From positions 1 to 64,000 of the forward strand of contig JAGYIX010000003.1 in assembly GCA_018402205.1 (NCBI GenBank): a stretch of DNA of 64,000 bases, read 5' to 3'. The notes beneath the pieces are model-generated. The model was not told the origin of the DNA. It saw only the letters and a program-made list of their open reading frames with translations, and did not search any database. This document shows, one piece after another, positions 8,622 to 17,592 of the stretch. A program made the translations under genes and the position numbers. Origin of the DNA: Flavobacteriaceae bacterium (lineage in GTDB: Bacteria; Bacteroidota; Bacteroidia; Flavobacteriales; Flavobacteriaceae). The stretch's first letter is position 1. Each line of letters starts with the position of its first letter.

Positions 8622-9569
8622 ATGAATACGCAGCCAGAACATATTAAAACACTTATAATTGGTTCAGGACCAGCAGGTTACACCGCAGCTATATATGCCG
8701 CGCGCGCTGATATGAAGCCTGTGGTTTACACAGGAATGGAGCCAGGCGGCCAGTTAACAACAACGACAGAGGTCGATAACTTTCCGGGATATCCTGACGG
8801 GGTTGACGGTCCAAGTATGATGGTTCAGCTTCAGCAACAGGCAGAACGTTTCGGAACAGAGGTGAGGATAGGGCAAATTACAGCGGTAGAATTTAGTAAA
8901 CAACCTGGTCAGCCTCATAAAGCAATCGCTGATGGATCTAAAGAAATCATGGCGGATACGGTTATTATATCTACAGGTGCTTCTGCAAAATACCTTGATA
9001 TTCCTAGTGAACAGCGTCTAAGAGGCGGAGGTGTGTCGGCCTGTGCCGTATGTGACGGATTCTTTTATAAAGGACAAGAAGTGGCCATAGTGGGTGGAGG
9101 CGATACAGCTGCCGAAGAAGCCTCTTATCTTTCTAAAATATGCTCAAAGGTGACTATGCTTGTTCGTAAAGATCAGATGCGTGCTTCTAAGACGATGCAG
9201 CACCGAGTTGAAAATATACCGAACATCGAAATCCGATATAATACCGAGGTTGATGAAGTTCTTGGAGATCAGGTAGTGGAGGGTCTTAGAATGGTGAATC
9301 GCTTAACCGGAGAGAAAGAAGAAATAGCTATAACAGGTTTGTTTATTGCCATCGGGCACACTCCTAATACCGATATCTTTAAAGGACAACTCGACATGGA
9401 TGAGGTGGGTTACATTCAAACACAGGGTAAGACCACTAAAACCAACAAACCCGGAGTGTTTGCCTGCGGTGATGCCCAAGATAAAGAATACAGACAGGCG
9501 ATCACTGCGGCCGGAACGGGATGCATGGCGGCCCTAGATGCAGAGCGTTACTTGGCTGCAAACGAATAA
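8622..9569 (+). CDS. trxB: Thioredoxin-disulfide reductase
   Basis: GSGPAGYTAAIYAARA, CAVC active site, GGGDTAAEEA NADPH motif. Confidence 0.97.
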   Translation: MNTQPEHIKTLIIGSGPAGYTAAIYAARADMKPVVYTGMEPGGQLTTTTEVDNFPGYPDGVDGPSMMVQLQQQAERFGTEVRIGQITAVEFSKQPGQPHKAIADGSKEIMADTVIISTGASAKYLDIPSEQRLRGGGVSACAVCDGFFYKGQEVAIVGGGDTAAEEASYLSKICSKVTMLVRKDQMRASKTMQHRVENIPNIEIRYNTEVDEVLGDQVVEGLRMVNRLTGEKEEIAITGLFIAIGHTPNTDIFKGQLDMDEVGYIQTQGKTTKTNKPGVFACGDAQDKEYRQAITAAGTGCMAALDAERYLAANE

Positions 9570-9583
9570 AATAATCTGTTAGA

Positions 9584-10030
9584 GTGTTTAAACTCAATAC
9601 GTTTCTATTTTTTAGACTACCGTCGGCTTTTTGGAGTGGGGTTAGGTTTTTCAGTTTATCTGATACCTATGCCCAAACCAAGGTTAAACTTAATTGGTTT
9701 AATACAAACCCGTTTGGCTCTATTTTTTGGGCGGTTCAGGGAATGGCTGCTGAACTGAGTACGGGCATTTTGATCATGAAAGAGATCCGGCGTTCTGGAA
9801 AGTCGATTAGTATGCTCGTTATTCAGAATAAGGCCTCATTTTCAAAAAAGGCTAAGGGCAAAATACTTTTTAGTTGCGAGGCAAAAGATCTAATCAAAAA
9901 AGCCTTAGAAGAAACCATAGCTACCAAAGAGGGCGTTACTTTTTGGTTGCACAGCACAGGTGTTGATAGTGCCAATGATTTGGTATCTTCATTTGAGTTT
10001 CAGTGGTCAATAAAACTAAAGAGCCCCTAG
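9584..10030 (+). CDS. DUF4442 domain-containing protein (hotdog-like), GTG start
   Basis: 'LPSAFWSGVR...NPFGSIFWAVQGMAAELSTGILIM' pattern. Confidence 0.78.
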   Translation: MFKLNTFLFFRLPSAFWSGVRFFSLSDTYAQTKVKLNWFNTNPFGSIFWAVQGMAAELSTGILIMKEIRRSGKSISMLVIQNKASFSKKAKGKILFSCEAKDLIKKALEETIATKEGVTFWLHSTGVDSANDLVSSFEFQWSIKLKSP

Positions 10031-10102
10031 AATTTTAACGAATCATTGGCATAGTTTTTTTGAATCTCCCTCTAATTTCATGAGGCTAATTTATACTAGG
10101 TC

Positions 10103-10312
10103 ATGAAATATAAGATGCTCACTTATACCAAGTCTATTCTAGAAAAGGTAAGTTTTGATCGTGATTTATTTTTAAAAGAAGTACAAAAAGCCAAACGCAT
10201 ACTCAAAGGCCGAGAATGGATGGCACTAGTCGAATGGCTGAGGGTGTATGTCAATGACAAACCTATACTCAAATACGAATTGTATTCTAGGCCTTCGCTG
10301 ATTGCTGTTTAG
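10103..10312 (+). CDS. Small conserved hypothetical protein
   Basis: 'YTKSILEKVSFDRDLFLKEVQKAKRIL' resembles a small flavobacterial protein family. Confidence 0.68.
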   Translation: MKYKMLTYTKSILEKVSFDRDLFLKEVQKAKRILKGREWMALVEWLRVYVNDKPILKYELYSRPSLIAV

Positions 10313-11237
10313 GAGAGATAATCTTCACATCGTGAAAGCTAATGGCTCCTCTAATTACTGCACTGATAACCTCTCTTAAGACAGAAGTGATCTGAAGCTT
10401 TAGCTCACTTTTATGATAGATCAGGCTAATTTCTCTAGCTGGCTCAGGTTTCTCGAAATACTTTAGATGTTCTTTCTGACGGTCGTTAAGATATAGTGTG
10501 TGCAGGTACGGAAGCAGTGTCATACCCATATTTTCGTCTGATAGCTTTACAAGGGTCTCGAAGCTTCCGCTTTCTATTCTAAACACGCTGGGATCTAATT
10601 TTTTTGGGGCACCGCATAGGTTGATCACCCCATCTCTGAAACAATGCCCATCTTCTAAAAGCAAAACCTCGTCTAGCCTTAGATCTTCGCTGTGAAGTTG
10701 TTTTTGTTCGCTTAAACGATGATTATCAGGAATATAGGCCACAAAGGGCTCATAGAACAATGGACGTTCGATGATGTCTTCTTGGCCCAAGGGCGTTGCG
10801 GCTATCGCCCCGTCTAGCTTTCCTTCTCTGAGCTGTACCGCTATTTCTTCGGTAGTCATTTCTTTAATGATCAGCTTAACCTTTGGATATTTCTTAATAA
10901 AAACAGCTAAAAACATCGGAAGTAGGGTAGGCATAACAGTAGGAATGATGCCCAGGTTGTAAGGCCCGCCGACATACCCCTTTTCGACCGATACAATATC
11001 TTTTATGCGTTCTGCCTCAATTACTACTCTTCTGGCTTGTTCTACAATTTTCTCTCCAACCGCGGTCAACTTGATCGGTTTAGAACTGCGGTCAAACAAC
11101 TTAATATTGAGTTCTTCTTCGAGCTTAGCCACCTGCATGCTTAACGTGGGTTGAGTGACAAAAGACTTTTCGGCGGCAACCGTAAAATTATGATGCTCGG
11201 CAACAGCGATTAGATAGTGGAGTTGGGTGATGGTCAT
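10287..11237 (-). CDS. oxyR: Hydrogen peroxide-inducible genes activator, LysR family
   Basis: LysR HTH N-terminus plus 'LEDGHCFRDGVINLC' with the OxyR C-X8-C spacing. Confidence 0.93.
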   Translation of the reverse strand: MTITQLHYLIAVAEHHNFTVAAEKSFVTQPTLSMQVAKLEEELNIKLFDRSSKPIKLTAVGEKIVEQARRVVIEAERIKDIVSVEKGYVGGPYNLGIIPTVMPTLLPMFLAVFIKKYPKVKLIIKEMTTEEIAVQLREGKLDGAIAATPLGQEDIIERPLFYEPFVAYIPDNHRLSEQKQLHSEDLRLDEVLLLEDGHCFRDGVINLCGAPKKLDPSVFRIESGSFETLVKLSDENMGMTLLPYLHTLYLNDRQKEHLKYFEKPEPAREISLIYHKSELKLQITSVLREVISAVIRGAISFHDVKIISPKQQSAKA

Positions 11238-11845
11238 ACGGGTTTGTTTAATTGTTGCATGGCCGATGCGACTGCTTGGTCATTGACATCGCCTTCTGCC
11301 AAATGAGCGATCACTTTTGCGCGATCTTCTGTTCGCTCTTGAGAGAGTTTTTGGGCAAAATAAAAATCGCGAATTTCAAGGTTGAAACCTAAAACACCCC
11401 TCACTTGTTTGAGCGTTTCTGAGGAGTATTCACTCATAAATTTGGGATTTTTTTGCTTCGACTCACGTGTGTGCATTAGGGTATCTAGATCAGACAGGGT
11501 CTGCTCTAGACTGCTAAGGTTGACGGTGCAATAGACGTGTAGGGCGGTATAGTTATAGGTAGATACTTCTTCTTGGGTATACCACGAACCTGAAATGTAG
11601 GCACCAGCCCCTTTAAATATGCAGAGCACCTCTTCGGGCAACCCTTCATTGAGCCACTGTTGCGCCAGTGGATTCGCCTTGGCCATGTGACTGCTAAGGC
11701 TGAGGTCTTTATTGACTATAAACGGAAGGTGTGTTCCCCAACTGCGCTTGTTTAGCGGCGCAATAAGAATCCCAAAAGCCTGATTTCTAACAAATTCAAT
11801 GGCTTCGGTTAACTCTGGATTTCGATGTTGTGCTCTGATGTACAT
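11234..11845 (-). CDS. FMN-binding negative transcriptional regulator, PaiB family
   Basis: 'ILIAPLNKRSWGTHLPFIV...HMAKANPLAQQW' and 'YISGSWY' motifs. Confidence 0.88.
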   Translation of the reverse strand: MYIRAQHRNPELTEAIEFVRNQAFGILIAPLNKRSWGTHLPFIVNKDLSLSSHMAKANPLAQQWLNEGLPEEVLCIFKGAGAYISGSWYTQEEVSTYNYTALHVYCTVNLSSLEQTLSDLDTLMHTRESKQKNPKFMSEYSSETLKQVRGVLGFNLEIRDFYFAQKLSQERTEDRAKVIAHLAEGDVNDQAVASAMQQLNKPV

Positions 11846-11848
11846 AGG

Positions 11849-12973
11849 TTAGTCAATGCGGTTATCGTCAAATGAAGACGGCAATAGTTTTGGAAGTAAG
11901 CTGGCGATTACTGGCAACAACACCGAGCCTCCTGGGAGCAAAAATAAGGCGATAGATGGAATGCTTTTAAAACTGTCTAATAGATATGCCTTCATTTGCT
12001 CTTTTTCTTTGACGCTCAATTCGGTGTGAGTCGATTTTTTGATCAATTTGATCAATTCTTTGTTTTGACGTAACTCGCGCTTGATGCGGTCGCGATTGCG
12101 GTAAATTAACCGACCTGCAGTTTTGGTCAGTCCTTCGTAGTAGTTGTATACGAGGTTGTCATGTTTGAGATAGGGTATGGCAGTGTAGTGACTCGTGTAA
12201 AATAGGTCGACCTCATTGAGTAGCTGCTGAATAGCTTCCTCTGATAACTTAAAGCTCATTCCCTTAGTGTAGAGTACGGCTAATGCGTGTTCAGAATAAC
12301 CCTTGCTTTCCCAAAGGGTTACGGCGGCCATTCTAAGCGCATACTGGCTTAAGTTTGCGGGCCAGTCTGAAATCGGGTCATGGGGCTTTGCACGCAAAGC
12401 AGAAGGTCTAAATGCCCTACTGTCTTCTAGAAGTTTAGCGATTTTATAGTGCTTTTTATCTACTGTTTTGTGCAGTGAGGCCGCTTCTTGAATGGTATCT
12501 AGCACCAGATGCTCATAAAATGGTGCATAGTTAGCAATAGGCTGCCCTTTCACAAACTGTTCAAAAAGAAGTACGTCAAGGTAGAGCAGTACGTTGGTCA
12601 TGCTCGTGCCCATTGACTTCTTGAACAGTCCTCCGCCCAAATAGATGCGGGAATCAATGAGTTTTTCAATGTTCTTCGTAGAAGCGCCCAGTCCTAGGTC
12701 AGAATAGAAGGCACCTAATGACGATCGAAATTCGGCTACCGAATGCTGAGATGCCACCCCGTAGAGAGAAATAAAGAGATTTACCTTGGCGATTTCATCG
12801 GTTGTGGTTAACGCAGGTAGCTGCAGTTTTTCCCACGAACGCAAATGGGCTCCATATAGGAACCCAGTTTGCGAGTGAAAATGCGATAAGTGTGCTGCAT
12901 CTGACCAGGTATTTCTGGCTTTATCTAGCTCATGGCTAAGCTTAAGGGTCCAACCACGTGCAGATGGATTCAT
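11849..12973 (-). CDS. LETM1-like domain protein
   Basis: C-terminal 'SVKEKEQMKAYLLDSFKSIPSIALFLLPGGSVLLPVIASLLPKLLPSSF' typical of the LETM1 ribosome-binding-like domain. Confidence 0.82.
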   Translation of the reverse strand: MNPSARGWTLKLSHELDKARNTWSDAAHLSHFHSQTGFLYGAHLRSWEKLQLPALTTTDEIAKVNLFISLYGVASQHSVAEFRSSLGAFYSDLGLGASTKNIEKLIDSRIYLGGGLFKKSMGTSMTNVLLYLDVLLFEQFVKGQPIANYAPFYEHLVLDTIQEAASLHKTVDKKHYKIAKLLEDSRAFRPSALRAKPHDPISDWPANLSQYALRMAAVTLWESKGYSEHALAVLYTKGMSFKLSEEAIQQLLNEVDLFYTSHYTAIPYLKHDNLVYNYYEGLTKTAGRLIYRNRDRIKRELRQNKELIKLIKKSTHTELSVKEKEQMKAYLLDSFKSIPSIALFLLPGGSVLLPVIASLLPKLLPSSFDDNRID

Positions 12974-12979
12974 AGAACC

Positions 12980-15900
12980 TTATTCTACTTCCAATGAAAG
13001 CGTTTTGCTTAACACGGGCTTCTGATGAGGCGCCATTTGATCCACAAACTCGACCCATTCCGTTTCAAAGAATGCAGTAACGGCCTGCGTAAATGCTTGG
13101 GTAGACTCTGCTGCGAATTGAATAAGCTGCCGCTCGGTGGCCGTAATGCCCGACTTTCGGGTTTGAACGTAACGCGATGCATTTCTAATGCGGGTAAGAA
13201 CGGTCATTTCAGCGTTTCTTGTAATTCCTTGGCGTTTATCTTCTTTTCCGAATACCTGATCTTGAAGCCCTGTCAAGGTTGCTTTTAGCGATTTGAGACG
13301 TTCTGTTTCTTCATCGTCTAGGCTGGTCTCGGTGGCCTTTAGTTGGGCCTCGAATGCCTTAATTTGCCCCAGAGCCTGAGCCAGTTTTTGGGTAGACTCA
13401 CTGACCGTAGCCAGAAGCGCTTGCACTTCTTTGGTCGCCTTGTACACCTCTTCTGCATAAGCCACAGACGGATTGAGTCTAGGGTCAAGGGCTACCTCAA
13501 TAGAGGCTGTTGCCGTTTGATCTCCAAGCTGCGCAACAAGGGTGTAGGTGCCCGGAAGCACGTCAGGTCCAGAAGGTTCTCTCTTAGGTTTTCTTAAGGT
13601 GCGAGAAGGCGATTCGACCCCTTTCTCGTCTAGATTCCATCCGATGCGGTGAAAGCCGGGTTTTTCAGGCCTCTTGCTGGTTAGGTGTCTAATGGTATCG
13701 GCACCTTTCAGCACAAATAGATGTAGGCTGTCTTTTTCTTTCATGCCGTCGGATCCTTGTTTCACGTAATAGGATATTCGCGCTCCTGAGGGGCGATTTT
13801 CGCCGTGGTACATGGCATCAGCTCCAAAACGCGATCCGGTTGGTTGTTGATAGGCGGCGTGGTAGGAGGTGGGGGCATCAAACAGAGCAAGCTCGCGTTG
13901 CAGTAAATCGGGCGAGGCTGATAGCTGCTGTAACGGACGAATGTCATCTAATACCCAAGCGGCTCTTCCAAACGTTCCAATAACTAGGTCTTTTTCGCGC
14001 GGATGTATAACCAAATCCTTGGTAGAAACTGTGGGGAAGCCGTTGGTGTATTTCATCCAACTTTTTCCCTTGTTTAGTGAAAGGTATAATCCGTCATCTG
14101 TACCCAAAAAGAGGAGGTTCGGAAACTCTGGGTCTGGCAGAATAGAGAGCGTGTAGCTCTCCACATCGGTTTCGTCTACAATGCGCTCCCAAGACTTTCC
14201 GTAGTTGGTGGTGTGGTAGGCATAGGGAGTGTAATTAAATCGTCGGTAATCGTTGGCGATGAGATAGGCTTCTCCGGGGTTGCTTTCTGAGGCTCTAATC
14301 TGAGCAATCCACGAACCTTTAGGTAGCCCTTTGAGATTGGTGCTCACATCGGTCCAGTTAGCACCGCCATCTCGAGTAATATGCACTCGGCCGTCATCGG
14401 TTCCGATCCATAGCATGTTTTTTTCGGCCTTTGAAGGCTCTATCACCAAAATGGTGCAGTGATTTTCGGCACCTGTTGCGTCCATGGTGAGCCCTCCGCT
14501 TTCGCTTTGTTTTTGCTTGGAAGGGTCGTTGGTGGTTAGGTCTGGAGAGATCACCGTCCAGCTAAGCCCCTTGTCGGTACTTTTGTGCACGAACTGGCTT
14601 CCGAAATAAACGGTAGAGGTGTCAAAAGGGTCTTGACCGATTCCTGAATTCCAGTTAAAACGAAGCTCGGTCTGCTGATCGGGCGGAGTAGGTCTCACTC
14701 CATAATTGTTTCCGGTTAGGTAATCGTAGCGTACCACGCTTCCTTGTTGGCTCATCGAATACCCGTAACGCGAATCATCGGGGTCTGGAACCACATCGAA
14801 ACCGTCTCCAAAGGAGATCTCTTGCCAGTAGCTGTTGCGAATGCCCTGGTCTTTCCAGACGTATGCTGGGCCGCGCCATGATCCGTTGTCTTGCATGCCT
14901 CCGTAAACGTTATACGGAAACTCGTTGTCTACAGCGATGTGGTAAAACTGAGCTACGGGTATGTTCTCGGCAAAACGCCAGGTCTTTCCTCGGTCACGCG
15001 TGATGTTGAGCCCTCCGTCGTTTCCGTTGATCATAAAGTCGGGGTCAGTGGGGTGAATGTACCACGCGTGGTGATCGGGGTGAACCCCATTGGATACGCC
15101 ATAAGCGGGCATTAACTCTTTGAAGCTTTTTCCGCCATCTTCAGATACATTCACATAGGTAAACACCGAGTACAGTCGATTCTCGTTTGAGGGATCAACG
15201 GCCAAGTCTGAGTAGTAAAAGGGGCGGTTGCCGATTTCTTCTTTATCGTTGACCATGACCCATTTTTCGCCTCCGTCGGCTGATCGATACAGGGCATTTT
15301 TCTTAGCCTCAACGAGCGCGTAGATCACTTGGGTATCACTCGGAGCAATCGCTAAACCGATACGGCCTAATTCACCCTCAGGAAGTCCTTCTTTTTCAGT
15401 GAGCTTTTTCCAGCTTTCACCTCCATCGTAGGTGAGGTAAAGTCCGCTGCCCACGCCACCTGACTTAAAAAACCATGGGTCGCGCTTGTGCTCCCATAGA
15501 GCGACCACTAATTTGTTGGGGTTTTGCGGGTCCATTACCATGTCAGCCACCCCGCTTAAGTCGTTACTGAAAAGTACCTGCTTCCAGTTTTTGCCGCCAT
15601 CGGTGGTTTTGTATACCCCTCTCTCTTTGTGGGCACCCCAGGGCGATCCTATAGCACCGACGTAAACCGTATTTGAGTCAGACGGATCAATCAGAATACG
15701 GTGAATGTGACGGGTTTTCTCGAGCCCCATAGCCTTCCAGCTTTTTCCGCCATCTAGCGAGCGGTATACACCGTAACCCCCATTAAGGCTGTTTCTAGGG
15801 TTACCCTCTCCAGTTCCAACCCAGATCACATCTGCATTGTTGGGGTCTATAGCTACCGCGCCAATAGACGCCGATAATTCATTGTCGAAAATAGGATGCC

Positions 15901-16123
15901 AAGTGGTTCCTCCAGAGGTTGATTTCCAAAGTCCGCCAGAGGCAGTTCCGGCGTAGATGATATCCGGATTCGTGCGAACCGCATCTATGGCTGTTACTCT
16001 TCCGCTCATGCCTGCAGGCCCTATGTTGCGCGGCTTAAGGTCTTGAGCGAGTTCCATGGTAAATTCTTGGGCTGCTACGAGTGTGCTAAGAGCGAAAAAA
16101 GCACTAAATAAAAGATGTTTCAT
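12980..16123 (-). CDS. Secreted VPS10/sortilin-like BNR-repeat protein
   Basis: Multiple 'S.DGGK.W' BNR/Asp-box motifs; signal peptide; C-terminal coiled segment. Confidence 0.93.
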   Translation of the reverse strand: MKHLLFSAFFALSTLVAAQEFTMELAQDLKPRNIGPAGMSGRVTAIDAVRTNPDIIYAGTASGGLWKSTSGGTTWHPIFDNELSASIGAVAIDPNNADVIWVGTGEGNPRNSLNGGYGVYRSLDGGKSWKAMGLEKTRHIHRILIDPSDSNTVYVGAIGSPWGAHKERGVYKTTDGGKNWKQVLFSNDLSGVADMVMDPQNPNKLVVALWEHKRDPWFFKSGGVGSGLYLTYDGGESWKKLTEKEGLPEGELGRIGLAIAPSDTQVIYALVEAKKNALYRSADGGEKWVMVNDKEEIGNRPFYYSDLAVDPSNENRLYSVFTYVNVSEDGGKSFKELMPAYGVSNGVHPDHHAWYIHPTDPDFMINGNDGGLNITRDRGKTWRFAENIPVAQFYHIAVDNEFPYNVYGGMQDNGSWRGPAYVWKDQGIRNSYWQEISFGDGFDVVPDPDDSRYGYSMSQQGSVVRYDYLTGNNYGVRPTPPDQQTELRFNWNSGIGQDPFDTSTVYFGSQFVHKSTDKGLSWTVISPDLTTNDPSKQKQSESGGLTMDATGAENHCTILVIEPSKAEKNMLWIGTDDGRVHITRDGGANWTDVSTNLKGLPKGSWIAQIRASESNPGEAYLIANDYRRFNYTPYAYHTTNYGKSWERIVDETDVESYTLSILPDPEFPNLLFLGTDDGLYLSLNKGKSWMKYTNGFPTVSTKDLVIHPREKDLVIGTFGRAAWVLDDIRPLQQLSASPDLLQRELALFDAPTSYHAAYQQPTGSRFGADAMYHGENRPSGARISYYVKQGSDGMKEKDSLHLFVLKGADTIRHLTSKRPEKPGFHRIGWNLDEKGVESPSRTLRKPKREPSGPDVLPGTYTLVAQLGDQTATASIEVALDPRLNPSVAYAEEVYKATKEVQALLATVSESTQKLAQALGQIKAFEAQLKATETSLDDEETERLKSLKATLTGLQDQVFGKEDKRQGITRNAEMTVLTRIRNASRYVQTRKSGITATERQLIQFAAESTQAFTQAVTAFFETEWVEFVDQMAPHQKPVLSKTLSLEVE

Positions 16124-16154
16124 ACAAGAGATGAATTAATAGGGAATAAGAAAA

Positions 16155-17495
16155 TTAACGCAAAATTTGATTCGGAAAAACAATGAGGCTCTCGTGTCCG
16201 TCTTTACTGACGGCCGAAACCCCGAAGAAGAAATTGTCAATAACGACTCCGTCTAGCTCGTGTTCGGTGGCCCCTTCTAGGTGACGTGAATGGCTCCACT
16301 GCGGCATGGTCGTTTCGCGCCAATGCACCTTATAACCAGCCGCGCCTTCAACGGCTGACCACTTTAGTCGCGCATTGGCCTGAACGATTCCGCCTATAGC
16401 TACCGTTTCAGGGGCTAAAGGCGCCCATGCTAGCGAAGCTAGCGTTATAGCATTCACCGCGGTAAGCTTGGCTGCGTAGTCAAAGTCAACATGTTCAAAA
16501 GTGTCTCCGTAAGCGATGCCGTTTTCAACACGAATGTCTTGGTGTTGTTGGGTGTAATTCTCATGGGCCTCCATGATGCGTATACCCGCAAATCCCGCAT
16601 CGTTAAAGGGGCGGTGATGGCCTCCTCTTCCGAATCGGTCGAGGCGGTAAATCATCATGGGGTTCATGTCAGTCATGTAGGTCGTGGTCAGGCGATGCAC
16701 GTAGCGGGCTAACTGACGCGAGTGTCCGTCGACCTCTCCTCCGTAAAAGCGTCGTGCGCGACGTGACTGTTCAGACTCGGTAACCGGAACGGGCTCCGAA
16801 AAAATGCGGAAGTCTTTGTTGCTGATGTATCCGTCGACCCCTTTTATGTTGCCGATCATGTCGTTGTTCAGAATGCCAATGATGTTCCAGCTATTTTTTT
16901 GAGCGTATTCAGCTAAGCCCTTACCTCCAAAGAGGCCTTGTTCTTCTCCGGCCAAGCCCACAAAGATGACGCTGTTGTCAAAGTCGTATTTAGACAGTAC
17001 ACGGGCCGCTTCAATGGTACCTGCCATGCCGCTCGCATTGTCGTTTGCTCCTGGGCTTTCAGAGGTGTAATCGGCCGGATCACTCACTCGAGAGTCAATA
17101 TCTCCGCTCATAATCACAAAGTGATTCGGATTCTTTTTTCCGCGCTTAATGGCCACCACATTGACTATATCTACGTCTTTAACTATGCGATCGTTAGTGC
17201 CTTTTGGAAAAAAATTATGTTGGTAAAATACCTCCAGGCAGTCGCCACAATCAGCAGCTATCTGGTCAAATTCGCTCTTGATGTACCGTCTGGCTGCACC
17301 TATACCACTGGTAGCCGAAAGGGTATCACTTAGGGTATGCCTGGTGCCAAAGTTAACGAGTGCTTGAACGTCTTTTTTGATACGGTCGGCATCAACCGAC
17401 TCGATGATCTCATAAATTCTTTGGTCAGTTTGCGCACTAAGCGGCGCAATACTCAGCAGTAAACCACTGATAAATAAGGTGATAGCGAATTTCAT
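16155..17495 (-). CDS. M28 family metallopeptidase (secreted)
   Basis: 'VIMSGDIDSR...PGANDNASGMAGTIEAARVL' and 'GLAGEEQGLFG' zinc-ligand motifs. Confidence 0.92.
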   Translation of the reverse strand: MKFAITLFISGLLLSIAPLSAQTDQRIYEIIESVDADRIKKDVQALVNFGTRHTLSDTLSATSGIGAARRYIKSEFDQIAADCGDCLEVFYQHNFFPKGTNDRIVKDVDIVNVVAIKRGKKNPNHFVIMSGDIDSRVSDPADYTSESPGANDNASGMAGTIEAARVLSKYDFDNSVIFVGLAGEEQGLFGGKGLAEYAQKNSWNIIGILNNDMIGNIKGVDGYISNKDFRIFSEPVPVTESEQSRRARRFYGGEVDGHSRQLARYVHRLTTTYMTDMNPMMIYRLDRFGRGGHHRPFNDAGFAGIRIMEAHENYTQQHQDIRVENGIAYGDTFEHVDFDYAAKLTAVNAITLASLAWAPLAPETVAIGGIVQANARLKWSAVEGAAGYKVHWRETTMPQWSHSRHLEGATEHELDGVVIDNFFFGVSAVSKDGHESLIVFPNQILR

Positions 17496-17542
17496 GCACA
17501 GTAAGATTTCTATAAATATAGACGTTCGTGGCGAATGGGTAT

Positions 17543-17572
17543 AAAAAAGGCCGCAGTATTGCGGCCTTTTTT
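17543..17572. terminator. Rho-independent (bidirectional) terminator
   Basis: AAAAAAGGCCGC-AGTATT-GCGGCCTTTTTT perfect hairpin between the fad operon and the M28 gene. Confidence 0.93.
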
Positions 17573-17592
17573 ACCTTCATAAACACATCCGT

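Noticed and set aside
9346-9537. 63-aa ORF in another frame of trxB
   Set aside because: Wholly contained in trxB; shadow ORF.
13025-14156. Plus-strand ORFs 13025-13288, 13343-13597, 13869-14156
   Set aside because: Antisense to the long VPS10-like gene with no protein-family signal; typical shadow ORFs of GC-richer coding DNA.
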